Under the pieces are notes generated by a model. It was not told the DNA's origin, searched no databases, and saw only the letters and a list, made by a program, of their open reading frames with translations. The position numbers were made by a program, and so were the translations under genes. DNA of 64,000 bases from Cacconaster sp045601245 (GTDB lineage Bacteria > Bacteroidota > Bacteroidia > Bacteroidales > UBA932), in assembly GCA_045601245.1 (NCBI GenBank), contig JAZRZH010000001.1, positions 62,001 to 126,000 of the forward strand, given 5' to 3'. This document shows positions 25,020-33,203 of the stretch, piece by piece (positions within the stretch are counted from its first letter, which is position 1; each line of letters begins with the position of its first letter).

Positions 25020-26399
25020 TTAGAATTCAGCTGTCTTAGGTGTTCTAGGGAACGGGATGACGTCTCTGATGTTGGCCATACCTGTCACGAAGAGAAGGAG
25101 TCTTTCGAAACCGAGGCCGAATCCGCTGTGAGGGCAGGTGCCGAAGCGGCGGGTATCGATGTACCACCAGAGATTGGTGGTGTCCATCTTGAGCTCCTCG
25201 ATGCGGGTGTTGAGTTTCTCGAGTGATGATTCGCGTTCCGATCCGCCGATGATCTCACCGATCTTAGGGAAGAGCACGTCGGTGCCGCGGACGGTCTTGC
25301 CGTCATCGTTCTGCTTCATATAGAATGCCTTGATGTCCTTAGGATAGTCGGTAAGGATGACAGGTTTGCCGAAATGTTTCTCCACGAGATATCTCTCGTG
25401 CTCGCTCTGGAGGTCAACACCCCAGCTGACAGGGAACTCGAACTTCTGTCCGCTCTTGAGCAGGATGTCGATGCCTTCGGTATAAGTAAGGCGTACGAAA
25501 TCAGTCTTCACTACGCCCTGCAGGCGCTCGATAAGCTCGGGATCGATCATCTTGTTGAGGAACTGAAGGTCATCCATACAGTTGTCGAGAGCGTACTGTA
25601 CGAGGTATTTTATGAAGTCCTCTTCGAGGTCCATAAGGTCGGTCACGTCATAGAAGGCCATCTCCGGCTCGACCATCCAGAATTCTGCAAGATGGCGAGG
25701 GGTGTTGGAGTTCTCGGCGCGGAATGTCGGGCCGAATGTATATATGTTTCCAAGAGCTGTGGCTCCGAGCTCACCCTCGAGCTGTCCGCTCACGGTGAGG
25801 GATGTGTGACGGCCGAAGAAATCCTGGCTGTAATCCACCTTGCCGTCTTCTGTGCGCGGGAGGTTGTCCGGATCGAGTGTGGTGACCTGGAACATCTCGC
25901 CGGCTCCTTCGCAGTCCGATGCTGTGATCAGAGGGGTGTGGAGGTAGAAGAATCCGTGGTCATTGAAATACTTGTGGATGGCGAAGGCCATTGCGTGGCG
26001 GATGCGGAGAACTGCGCCGAAAGTATTGGTGCGCGGTCTCAGATGCGCTATTTCGCGGAGGAATTCCATGCTGTGGCCCTTCTTCTGAAGCGGATATGTA
26101 TCCGGATCCGCGGTACCGAGCACTTCGATCTCCTTTGCCTGTACTTCCACAGCCTGGCCGCTTCCCATTGACTCCACCAGCGTACCCTTGACAGCCAGGC
26201 AGGCACCGGTGGTTATCTGTTTCATAGTATCCTCGCTGAAATTCGCAAGGTCGCATACGATCTGGATATTATTGATCGTCGAACCGTCATTGAGAGCTAT
26301 GAACGCTACGTTCTTGTTACCTCTCTTTGTCCTTACCCAACCTTTCACCAGGACCTCCTGTCCCGGCGTTTCTGCGAGAATTGCTTTGATTCGTTTCAT
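25020..26399 (-). CDS. asnS: Asparagine--tRNA ligase
   Basis: A class II aminoacyl-tRNA synthetase of 459 residues that charges tRNA(Asn) directly. The N-terminal OB-fold anticodon-binding domain covers about 1-115 (VKGWVRTKRGNKNVAFIALNDGS). The catalytic core has motif 2 FRAENSNTPRHLAEFWMVEPE and motif 3 GFGLGFERLL near the C-terminus. The NxPRHxxEFWMxEPE pattern separates it from aspartyl-tRNA synthetase. It follows the alkaline phosphatase gene by 22 bases. Confidence 0.96.
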   Translation of the reverse strand: MKRIKAILAETPGQEVLVKGWVRTKRGNKNVAFIALNDGSTINNIQIVCDLANFSEDTMKQITTGACLAVKGTLVESMGSGQAVEVQAKEIEVLGTADPDTYPLQKKGHSMEFLREIAHLRPRTNTFGAVLRIRHAMAFAIHKYFNDHGFFYLHTPLITASDCEGAGEMFQVTTLDPDNLPRTEDGKVDYSQDFFGRHTSLTVSGQLEGELGATALGNIYTFGPTFRAENSNTPRHLAEFWMVEPEMAFYDVTDLMDLEEDFIKYLVQYALDNCMDDLQFLNKMIDPELIERLQGVVKTDFVRLTYTEGIDILLKSGQKFEFPVSWGVDLQSEHERYLVEKHFGKPVILTDYPKDIKAFYMKQNDDGKTVRGTDVLFPKIGEIIGGSERESSLEKLNTRIEELKMDTTNLWWYIDTRRFGTCPHSGFGLGFERLLLFVTGMANIRDVIPFPRTPKTAEF

Positions 26400-26421
26400 T
26401 TTTATATTGTTGTTTTATTGT

Positions 26422-27633
26422 CTAGAATGTGACTCCCATCGCTTTGAATATCTTCTTAGGGATGTCCGTGTTGTCCTGACGTCCGGCGAAGAGATCGCTG
26501 CCGCAGCCGATAGCCCAGACAGGGACAGCGCCGCCGCAGTGCGAGGTGGTTGTCCAGCCGATGTGTGCCTTTTCGGACTGCTCCTTCATAACGACCTTGT
26601 CGCTCATATATTCGTCCACCTTGGTGGTTGACGCATTTTCCTTGATGCCGTCATACACGGTGAGGTCATAGATATAGCCTTTCTTTGCACCAAGGCTCAC
26701 GCCGCCTGTCTCGTGATCGGCGGTGATGATGATGAGAGTCTCTTTAGGATGTCTGTTGTAGAAATCCAGCGCAACTTTCACCGCTTCGTCCATATCTATT
26801 ATCTCGGTGATGGTGCCTATGGTGTTGTTGCTGTGGGCTGCGTAGTCAATCTTGCCGCCTTCAGCCATAATGAAGAAGCCTTTTTTGTTGTCAACCACCT
26901 GGATGGCGGCGTCAACGACCTGGGCGAGGGTGAGGTCGGTGTCCTTGCGTCCGAGTGCGTAAGGAAGTACCTCATCGCTGTTTTCAGCTGCAGTAAGCAT
27001 CATCTTACCGCATTTCTTCGTCTTGAAATCCTCGATACCGCGTGCTACAGTATAGCCGTTTTTCTCTACGTCGATGTAGAGCGAAGGTTGCTTCTTGTCC
27101 TTGCCGTTCGGCTGCAGGAATCCGCCTCCTCCGAAGAATTCGAATCCTGTGAGCGGGAGTTCCTTGCCGATCTCATAATATGCATTGCGGCTCTTGTTAT
27201 GACCGTAGAAAGCCGCAGGTGTGGCATGATTGATCTGAACTGATGTTGTGATGCCAATCTTGTACCCGGCATCGTGGAGTTTATATGCTATGCTCTTAAG
27301 CTTGGTAGTGGAATCTGGAGCCACGCCAAGCAGAAGATTCTTTGTTTTCGAACCTGTGGCAAGCGCAGTGCCGGCTGCTGAAGAGCAGGTGATGGGGTTG
27401 CTTGCTGAATATGTTGTAGCCATTCCCAGAATGGGGAATTGAGTGAATGTCAGAGGGTCATTTCCGATGACCCCTCTTTCCTGTGCGAGATAGGCTTCTG
27501 CCATGGAGACACTGGAGAAACTCATACCGTCGCCAATGAACAGGAATACATATTTTGCTTTCCTGGCGGCGAAGGATGAAACAGAAAAAGTCAACGCAGC
27601 TATTACTGCCAGAGTTTTCAACAATTTTTTCAT
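26422..27633 (-). CDS. Alkaline phosphatase, secreted
   Basis: A protein of 403 residues with a signal peptide ending near SSFAA (residue 23). It should hydrolyse phosphate monoesters in the periplasm. Metal ligand Asp35 is in FIGDGMS. The nucleophile is Ser84 in ITCSSAAGTALATG; the residue before it is Cys83 rather than the aspartate of the E. coli enzyme. TADHETGG carries further metal ligands. A TATATTTC sequence 8 bases before the ATG resembles a -7 element with one mismatch. No phosphate-regulation box was identified. Confidence 0.9.
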   Translation of the reverse strand: MKKLLKTLAVIAALTFSVSSFAARKAKYVFLFIGDGMSFSSVSMAEAYLAQERGVIGNDPLTFTQFPILGMATTYSASNPITCSSAAGTALATGSKTKNLLLGVAPDSTTKLKSIAYKLHDAGYKIGITTSVQINHATPAAFYGHNKSRNAYYEIGKELPLTGFEFFGGGGFLQPNGKDKKQPSLYIDVEKNGYTVARGIEDFKTKKCGKMMLTAAENSDEVLPYALGRKDTDLTLAQVVDAAIQVVDNKKGFFIMAEGGKIDYAAHSNNTIGTITEIIDMDEAVKVALDFYNRHPKETLIIITADHETGGVSLGAKKGYIYDLTVYDGIKENASTTKVDEYMSDKVVMKEQSEKAHIGWTTTSHCGGAVPVWAIGCGSDLFAGRQDNTDIPKKIFKAMGVTF

Positions 27634-27652
27634 GGTCTATTGAAATATAAAA

Positions 27653-27680
27653 GAAAGGGTGACTCTAAGGCCACCCTTTC
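27653..27680 (-). terminator. Intrinsic terminator of the ExbB/ExbD operon
   Basis: GAAAGGGTG pairs with CACCCTTTC across a 10-base loop; read on the minus strand the stem is followed by TTTTATA. It lies 16 bases past the last exbD stop codon. Confidence 0.8.
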
Positions 27681-27696
27681 CTTGAAAAATCTATCG

Positions 27697-28161
27697 TTAG
27701 TTAGCTTTACGCGCACCATACATAATTTTCAATGCCGAGCAGCGACGAAGCTCTTGCTTGACGTCTGTGATGATACCCATGCGGGTATCCTTGTCTGCCT
27801 TGATTGAAACTGTCATGAACGGACGGTCAGCTTCACTGAGGTTTTCACGCTCTGATGCGATGAAGTCGCGGATATCATCGATTGTTCTGAAAGAGTCGTT
27901 GAGCTGGATACGGGAGTCAGTACCGTACTGTGCCTGATACTGGCTTGTAGGCTCACCGATGAAGATATAAGATGCAAGATCCTTTCTTTCGAGCTTTGCG
28001 ATTTCAGAAGCTGCAGGCACAACAACCTTGACCTTGCGGTCGGTCTGGCGCATACTTGTGGAAACCATAAAGAACATCAGAATCATGAACACGATATCCG
28101 GGAGGGACGCCGTGCTGATGCCCGGGGTGTCACCTTTTTCCTTTTTGATGAATTTAGCCAT
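27697..28161 (-). CDS. exbD: ExbD-type biopolymer transport protein, second copy
   Basis: A protein of 154 residues with one N-terminal membrane helix (about 20-38) and a periplasmic domain. The proton-carrying aspartate is Asp22 in ASLPDIVFMILMFFMVSTSM. ExbD works with ExbB to power TonB at the outer membrane. It lies 14 bases after the other exbD. The two copies differ in length and tail, so they are probably not interchangeable and may form a mixed pair in the pore. Confidence 0.9.
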   Translation of the reverse strand: MAKFIKKEKGDTPGISTASLPDIVFMILMFFMVSTSMRQTDRKVKVVVPAASEIAKLERKDLASYIFIGEPTSQYQAQYGTDSRIQLNDSFRTIDDIRDFIASERENLSEADRPFMTVSIKADKDTRMGIITDVKQELRRCSALKIMYGARKAN

Positions 28162-28175
28162 ACTGAATCCTCCAA

Positions 28176-28754
28176 TTAGTTTTTCTTGACATCCTTAGGT
28201 TCAGCCTCAGAGATGTTCTGAGGGACTGCCTTACGTACGATTTCCTGACGTTCTTCATCAAGTTTCGCGTACTTCTTGCCGTAATTCTGAACTGCGAATT
28301 CGTCACGGATCTCATTGACAGCGCGGATGAGTTCGTTCTGAACTTCAATGTACTTGCTGTATGTGGTACCGCGGTCGTTCTGCAGAGAAATCACACCCTT
28401 GGATACAGGATAGGTTCCGAAACCTTCGATTTCCTTCATTTCCCTTTCAGGAAGGTTAGGGTCATCTGTAGGGTTTGTGAGGAACTCCTTGATTTTGTCT
28501 TTCAGCTGGCTGACATCCATCATCTCATTTCCGGCGAAAAGTCTGTCACTGGCATTGATCTTGACCTGGATGATATTTCGACGGTTGACTTTCTGGTCCT
28601 CTACCTTCTGATCTTCAGCAGGGAGCGGCGGAAGACGTCTTGACAGACCTTCTTCCTTGTCCATAGTGGTAACCATCAAGAAGAATATCAACATGAGGAA
28701 TGAGATATCCGCCATTGATCCACCGTTGATTTCAGGAGTCTTTTTTGAAGCCAT
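28176..28754 (-). CDS. exbD: ExbD-type biopolymer transport protein, first copy
   Basis: A protein of 192 residues with the ExbD layout. The N-terminus PEINGGSMADISFLMLIFFL contains the proton-path Asp16 and the single membrane helix (about 16-31); the rest is periplasmic. It is longer than the second copy by a charged C-terminal extension (about residues 150-192, rich in Lys, Glu and Arg). It follows the small membrane protein gene by 6 bases. Confidence 0.9.
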   Translation of the reverse strand: MASKKTPEINGGSMADISFLMLIFFLMVTTMDKEEGLSRRLPPLPAEDQKVEDQKVNRRNIIQVKINASDRLFAGNEMMDVSQLKDKIKEFLTNPTDDPNLPEREMKEIEGFGTYPVSKGVISLQNDRGTTYSKYIEVQNELIRAVNEIRDEFAVQNYGKKYAKLDEERQEIVRKAVPQNISEAEPKDVKKN

Positions 28755-28760
28755 ACTAAA

Positions 28761-29177
28761 TTATTTGCCGTTAATTGCGGAGCGGATGATGCCCCATACT
28801 ACTGCCACCAATGAAGCGGCAATGAACAAATATGTAAGATAGAGCGCCGCATCGGTGAACTTGAACGTAGCCGGAGTGGTGGCTGTGTTCACGTCAATAG
28901 CATTGCCCGGAGCGATCATATAGATACCGCCGCATACTACGATCACACCGACTACGAGGGCGATGAGACCGATAATGCCCTTCTTGCTCTTGAATGCCTT
29001 TATGAGAGGGAATCCGAGCGCGAGTATCAAAGAGACGGCCAGGAGAGCATAGGCCCATCCGAGATAGCCATCAAGCATCGCGTTATCCGTAGTTGTCGGG
29101 TTGACAACGAAGAAGACGATGAAGATAATCAGCGAGAGAATGAGAAGGACATACTCAATGTATTTCCAAATTTTCAT
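28761..29177 (-). CDS. Small four-helix membrane protein of the ExbB/ExbD operon
   Basis: A protein of 138 residues with about four membrane helices (near 8-26, 38-58, 68-88 and 108-132) and a short loop of Ala/Thr/Asn between the last two. I do not recognise a named family. It is placed between exbB and the two exbD genes with gaps of 17 and 6 bases, so it is translated with the proton channel and may be an assembly or accessory subunit. That role is inference from position only. Confidence 0.75.
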   Translation of the reverse strand: MKIWKYIEYVLLILSLIIFIVFFVVNPTTTDNAMLDGYLGWAYALLAVSLILALGFPLIKAFKSKKGIIGLIALVVGVIVVCGGIYMIAPGNAIDVNTATTPATFKFTDAALYLTYLFIAASLVAVVWGIIRSAINGK

Positions 29178-29194
29178 AATTTGCTGATTTAAAA

Positions 29195-30016
29195 TTATTT
29201 CTGATACTTAACAAGAAGGTCAACCAAAGAGATTGAAGCATCTTCCATATCGATGGTGATGGAGTCAACCTTTGATACGAGATAGTTGTAGAAAATCTGA
29301 AGGATAATAGCGACAACAAGACCGCCGACTGTGGTGATCAACGCAACCTTCATACCTCCTGCGACGAGGGTCGGGCTGATATCACCTGCAACTTCGATTG
29401 CGTCGAATGCCTGGATCATACCGATGACAGTACCCATGAATCCCAACATAGGTGCGATACCGATGAAGAGGGAAATCCAGGACATACCGTTCATCAACTG
29501 ACCCATCTGAACTGAACCGTAGGAGATGATTGACTTTTCAGCCATTTCAACGCCCTGATCCATATTCATGAGACCCTGATAGAAAATGCTTGCTACCGGA
29601 CCGCGGGTGTTGCGGCAAACGTCCTTTGCAGCTTCAACGCCACCGTTCTGGAGAGCGTCTTCAACCTTTGCGAGGAGCTTCTTGGTGTTTGTCTGAGCAA
29701 GGCTGAGGGTGATGATTCTTTCGATTGCGATAGCAAGACCGAAGATAAGGCAGAGGAGAACCGTTGCCATGAAACCTGCACCACCTTCGATGAAGAGTTT
29801 CTTGAGCTGCTGGTGGAGAGGCTGGTCGCTCTGACCTGCTGCAAATGGATCAGCAACTTCTTCAGCGACTTCTTCAGCGGCTGCTTCGTCTGCTGCTGTA
29901 GCAACAACTTCCTCAGTCGCAGCTGCTTCCGGCTGCTCCTGAGCATTTGCTGTCTGGAACTGAGCAGAAATCGCCATAACGCCGACTACTGCCAAAAACA
30001 TGAAAATTTTTTTCAT
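29195..30016 (-). CDS. exbB: MotA/TolQ/ExbB proton channel protein
   Basis: A protein of 273 residues. It opens with a hydrophobic segment that looks like a signal peptide ending at ANA, then an Ala/Glu-rich stretch (about 26-60), then the ExbB core with three helices: about 78-98, 175-200 and 215-240. GFMGTVIGMIQAFDAI and VALITTVGGLVVAIILQIFYNYLV are the channel motifs. ExbB/ExbD convert proton flow to work on TonB. The added signal-like N-terminus is a known variation in Bacteroidales. It heads the operon exbB / small membrane protein / exbD / exbD. The 108 bases upstream (30017-30124) are AT-rich and hold no clear TAnnTTTG. Confidence 0.92.
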   Translation of the reverse strand: MKKIFMFLAVVGVMAISAQFQTANAQEQPEAAATEEVVATAADEAAAEEVAEEVADPFAAGQSDQPLHQQLKKLFIEGGAGFMATVLLCLIFGLAIAIERIITLSLAQTNTKKLLAKVEDALQNGGVEAAKDVCRNTRGPVASIFYQGLMNMDQGVEMAEKSIISYGSVQMGQLMNGMSWISLFIGIAPMLGFMGTVIGMIQAFDAIEVAGDISPTLVAGGMKVALITTVGGLVVAIILQIFYNYLVSKVDSITIDMEDASISLVDLLVKYQK

Positions 30017-30124
30017 AAGTTCTTTTAGTAATTAGTTATTAAACAGTGATTTGTATAAATATTGCCTTGGTTTTATGGTCTTATAAACATCTTGCAATTT
30101 AGTCATTTTTTTTAGAAAAACTAA

Positions 30125-31159
30125 TTATTTCCTTGAAATTTCTCCGCGCAGAGAGTTCTGCATACATTTTTTGACCTCTTCGGAATTGTCATATTTTGCA
30201 AGAAGATGGAAGAGTTTCGTGATTGCACATTCTGTGGTGATGTCATCGCCACTGATGACCCCGGCATTTTCCAGAATGGCACCATTGGCATAAGTGCCCA
30301 TGTCTACACTGCCCGCCTGACACTGCGTAACATTTACGATTACTATGCCGCTGTCGGCACATCTGCGTATTCTTTCAAGGAACCACGGCAGGGCCGGGGC
30401 GTTTCCCGAGCCGAAGGTCTCCAGCACCACGGCACGCAGGCCTTTCGTCGAAAGGACACTTTCCACATAGCTCTCCGTCATTCCCGGGAATATTTTCAGC
30501 AGTGCCACGTTTGTATCCATATCAGTGTTCACGCAGAATGCACCTTCCTCAGGGTCCGGCCTCCTGATGGCATTGAGGTCGTACCTGACGTGGATTCCGA
30601 TCTCGGCCAGAACGGGGTAGTTCGGGCTGTTGAAGGCACTGAAGTTTTCGGAGTTGTATTTTGTCGTTCGGTTGCCGCGGTAAAGCCTGTTCTCAAAGCA
30701 TACGCAGACTTCCGGGACCATAGCCTCTCCGTCCGGGCCCTTAGCGGCCGCCAGCTCGATGGCTGAAATCAGATTCTCGCGTCCGTCCGTCCTCAGCATC
30801 CCGATAGGCAGCTGGCTTCCGGTGAAAACCACGCTTTTCCGGAGCCCCTGAAGCATGAAGCTCAGCGCCGAGGCCGAGTAGGCCATCGTATCGGTGCCGT
30901 GGAGGACCACGAATCCGTCATATTTGTCATAATTGTCGCGGATGACATTTGCAATGCGCGCCCAGAACTCCGGCTTCGCATCGGATGAATCTATGACCGG
31001 GTCGAAAGAATAGGTGCTGATATTATATCCGAATCTGTTGATCTCCGGTACTTCGTCGCTGATCTGCGAGAAGTCGAAGGGGTTCAGAAGCAGGGTTTCG
31101 GGGTCCTGCTTCATACCGATGGTGCCGCCGGTATAGATCAGGAGTATGGACTCTTTCAT
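30125..31159 (-). CDS. ansA: Type I L-asparaginase
   Basis: A cytoplasmic enzyme of 344 residues that hydrolyses asparagine to aspartate and ammonia. The first catalytic threonine is in LIYTGGTIGM at the N-terminus, and the second site is LHGTDTMAYSASAL. The absence of a signal peptide and VFTGSQLPIGMLRTDGREN support the type I (AnsA) form. The frame extends upstream to 31306, but that part lies inside tatD; the ATG at 31157-31159 overlaps the tatD stop as ATGA. Coupled translation with tatD is likely. Confidence 0.93.
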   Translation of the reverse strand: MKESILLIYTGGTIGMKQDPETLLLNPFDFSQISDEVPEINRFGYNISTYSFDPVIDSSDAKPEFWARIANVIRDNYDKYDGFVVLHGTDTMAYSASALSFMLQGLRKSVVFTGSQLPIGMLRTDGRENLISAIELAAAKGPDGEAMVPEVCVCFENRLYRGNRTTKYNSENFSAFNSPNYPVLAEIGIHVRYDLNAIRRPDPEEGAFCVNTDMDTNVALLKIFPGMTESYVESVLSTKGLRAVVLETFGSGNAPALPWFLERIRRCADSGIVIVNVTQCQAGSVDMGTYANGAILENAGVISGDDITTECAITKLFHLLAKYDNSEEVKKCMQNSLRGEISRK

Positions 31160-31929
31160 ATATTGAACAGTTTTCTTGCGTTTGATGTGGTTGAGGCTGC
31201 CACTTCCTCTACGGGGATACCCCTGAGGGCCGCCACCTTGTCGGCAATGACTCTGACATAGGAGCTTTCGTTGCGTTTCCCGCGGTGCGGGACCGGGGTG
31301 AGCCATGGACAGTCAGTCTCCAGCACGATATCCTGCATCGACATCCTGCAGAGGACTTCCGCTATCCCGGCATTTTTGTATGTGCATACACCGCCAATGC
31401 CGAACTTGAAGTCTCCATAGGTCAGGCACCGTTTATATGTCTCATAACTACCAGAAAAAGCGTGGAAGATACCCTTCATCCCGATGCCGCGGACATCCTC
31501 GAATACTTCGAACACCGCTTCGGTGGCGTTGCGGCTGTGGATGAGCACGGGCAAACTTTCCGCTGCAGCGATTTCAAGTTGCTCCGCGAAGACACGCCTT
31601 TGCTCTGCGGCGAACTCGTCGGACCAGTAGAAGTCCAGCCCAATCTCGCCGATGGCCAGGAATTTCCTGTCGTAAAGGTGATCCCGCACGAAATCCATCT
31701 CCTCTTTCCAGTTCCCCGCCACGTCGGTGGGATGAAGCCCTGTGCAGGGGAATGCCGTAGCGGGGTATGCGTCGGCACATTCGAGCATTCTGCCGTAGAC
31801 GGACGAACTGATGCCCGGCATTATCAGTGTGCGGACCCCTTCGGCCGCCGCGCGCGCCACGGTTTCAGCCCTGTCTTCATCGAAGGCCTCGTCATATATA
31901 TGGGAGTGGGTGTCTATGAATTCCATCAT
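31156..31929 (-). CDS. tatD: TatD family metal-dependent hydrolase
   Basis: A TIM-barrel hydrolase of 257 residues; family members have 3'-5' exonuclease or D-tyrosyl-tRNA deacylase-like activities, and the exact role varies. Metal ligands are in IDTHSHIYD (residues 5-13), GEIGLDFYW, HSRNA, HAFSGS and ETDCPWLTP. Two ATG codons open the frame; the first is used here. A TATCTTTG element 22 bases upstream may give it a promoter separate from dprA. Confidence 0.92.
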   Translation of the reverse strand: MMEFIDTHSHIYDEAFDEDRAETVARAAAEGVRTLIMPGISSSVYGRMLECADAYPATAFPCTGLHPTDVAGNWKEEMDFVRDHLYDRKFLAIGEIGLDFYWSDEFAAEQRRVFAEQLEIAAAESLPVLIHSRNATEAVFEVFEDVRGIGMKGIFHAFSGSYETYKRCLTYGDFKFGIGGVCTYKNAGIAEVLCRMSMQDIVLETDCPWLTPVPHRGKRNESSYVRVIADKVAALRGIPVEEVAASTTSNARKLFNI

Positions 31930-31951
31930 ATATGCGTTTCAATGCATCCGA

Positions 31952-31959
31952 CAAAGATA
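31952..31959 (-). promoter_or_regulatory. -7 element ahead of tatD-ansA
   Basis: TATCTTTG on the minus strand is a perfect TAnnTTTG in the 46-base dprA-tatD gap. No clear -33 TTG. A start near 31946 would fit the ATG at 31929. Confidence 0.45.
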
Positions 31960-31975
31960 TTAATTTTTTCAGTCT

Positions 31976-33094
31976 TTATCGTCTGAGGGCATATCTGCGT
32001 CCCTGAACCGTAATGATTCTGCCTTCCAGCTCCATTTCCAGCAGGAGAGGGGTCAGTTCGTTGAACGGGATTCCCGACAGCGAGAGTATCTCCTCGAAAT
32101 CGCGCGGGGAATCCTCCTGGAGGATGGCCGCCACTTTTCTCCGGTCGCTGCCCTCGGGGAATTCCAGTTCGGGTTCCGGTTCCCGATGTGCGGCACGCTT
32201 CGGCGAATCCTCCCAGCCCATCAGGGACAGGATGTCCGATGCGTCCGTGGTGAGGTGAGCCAGATTCTTTTTGATTAAATCGTTGCATCCTGCGAACGAA
32301 CGGTCGGTGACACGGCCCGGGATAGCGAAAACCTCCCTGTCATACGAGTTTGCGAGTCCCGTGGTGATCAGGCCGCCTCCCCTGGCGAACGATTCCGCCA
32401 GCAGAGTGGCGTCCGACATTCCCGCTATGATGCGGTTCCTCCTTATGAAATGCGCCTTCTGCGCATAGGTCGTGCGCGGGAAATCCGTCACCAGCGCCCC
32501 CTGTCCGATGATTTGCAGCGCCAGGTCCCGGTGCTGGGCGGGATAGATACAGTCCAGCCCCGTCGGAATGACCGCTATTGTCTGCAGACCGGCTTCCAGC
32601 GCGGCCTTATGGGCGGTGGCATCTATACCGAAGGCAAGGCCGCTGACAATGACGGGCGGCTTCGCGAGTCCGGACATGGCGCGGACTATCTCATCGCAGA
32701 CGCTGCGGCCCTGAAATGTCGAACGGCGAGTCCCTACTACGGCCAGGGCGCGTTCAGGATTTAGGCCTGCACATCCCTTGTAAAACAGCACAAGCGGTGC
32801 GTCGTAACACTGCCTCAGTCTTGCCGGATATGTCTCATCTTCATAATATAGTGCCTTGATATCGTATTTTCCAATCCATTCCACTTCGGCTTCGGCCCAT
32901 TCGAGCAGCGACGGATCCATTATCCTGTCCACCGTCTCCCCTCCGTAGGGCATAAGCTGCTTCAACCCTTCGCGTCCCAGGTCGAACACCTCCTCCGGAC
33001 CTCCGGCCAGCTCTATAATTTTCCTTCCTTCGGCGCATCTGTATGCGAACACTTTCCCGAGTGCGACTGCGCGCACTAAAAAACCATACTCCAT
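31976..33094 (-). CDS. dprA: DNA-processing protein DprA
   Basis: A protein of 372 residues that loads RecA on incoming single-stranded DNA during transformation. The Rossmann-like core is typical: ALAVVGTRRSTFQGRSVCDEI, VSGLAFGIDATAHKAAL, TIAVIPTGLDCIYPAQH, and GGLITTGLANSYDREVFAIPG. A C-terminal winged-helix domain (about 310-372) ends the protein. The start codon at 33092-33094 lies inside the left arm of a 17-bp inverted repeat, so the ribosome must open a hairpin to begin. Confidence 0.94.
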   Translation of the reverse strand: MEYGFLVRAVALGKVFAYRCAEGRKIIELAGGPEEVFDLGREGLKQLMPYGGETVDRIMDPSLLEWAEAEVEWIGKYDIKALYYEDETYPARLRQCYDAPLVLFYKGCAGLNPERALAVVGTRRSTFQGRSVCDEIVRAMSGLAKPPVIVSGLAFGIDATAHKAALEAGLQTIAVIPTGLDCIYPAQHRDLALQIIGQGALVTDFPRTTYAQKAHFIRRNRIIAGMSDATLLAESFARGGGLITTGLANSYDREVFAIPGRVTDRSFAGCNDLIKKNLAHLTTDASDILSLMGWEDSPKRAAHREPEPELEFPEGSDRRKVAAILQEDSPRDFEEILSLSGIPFNELTPLLLEMELEGRIITVQGRRYALRR

Positions 33095-33128
33095 ATATTC
33101 GCTTTTTCGGACGAATATATGGAGTATG
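33085..33128 (-). promoter_or_regulatory. 17-bp perfect inverted repeat burying the dprA start codon
   Basis: CATACTCCATATATTCG (33085-33101) and CGAATATATGGAGTATG (33112-33128) are exact inverted copies around a 10-base spacer. On the minus-strand transcript the hairpin spans from 34 bases before to about 10 bases after the dprA A of ATG. It lacks a U-tract and is AU-rich, so translational control or an operator is more likely than termination. Confidence 0.6.
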
Positions 33129-33146
33129 ATTCATTAGGGACGAACT

Positions 33147-33168
33147 AAAAACGGCAATTGTCGTTTTT
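33147..33168 (-). terminator. Candidate terminator after queA
   Basis: AAAAACGGCAA and TTGTCGTTTTT form a continuous self-complementary stretch with one mismatched pair position, with A- and T-runs at the ends. It lies 36 bases past the queA stop codon. The stem is AT-rich, so the call is tentative. Confidence 0.4.
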
Positions 33169-33203
33169 GGTCCTTTGCCAGAAAAACGGATTCTGCGGAA
33201 AAA

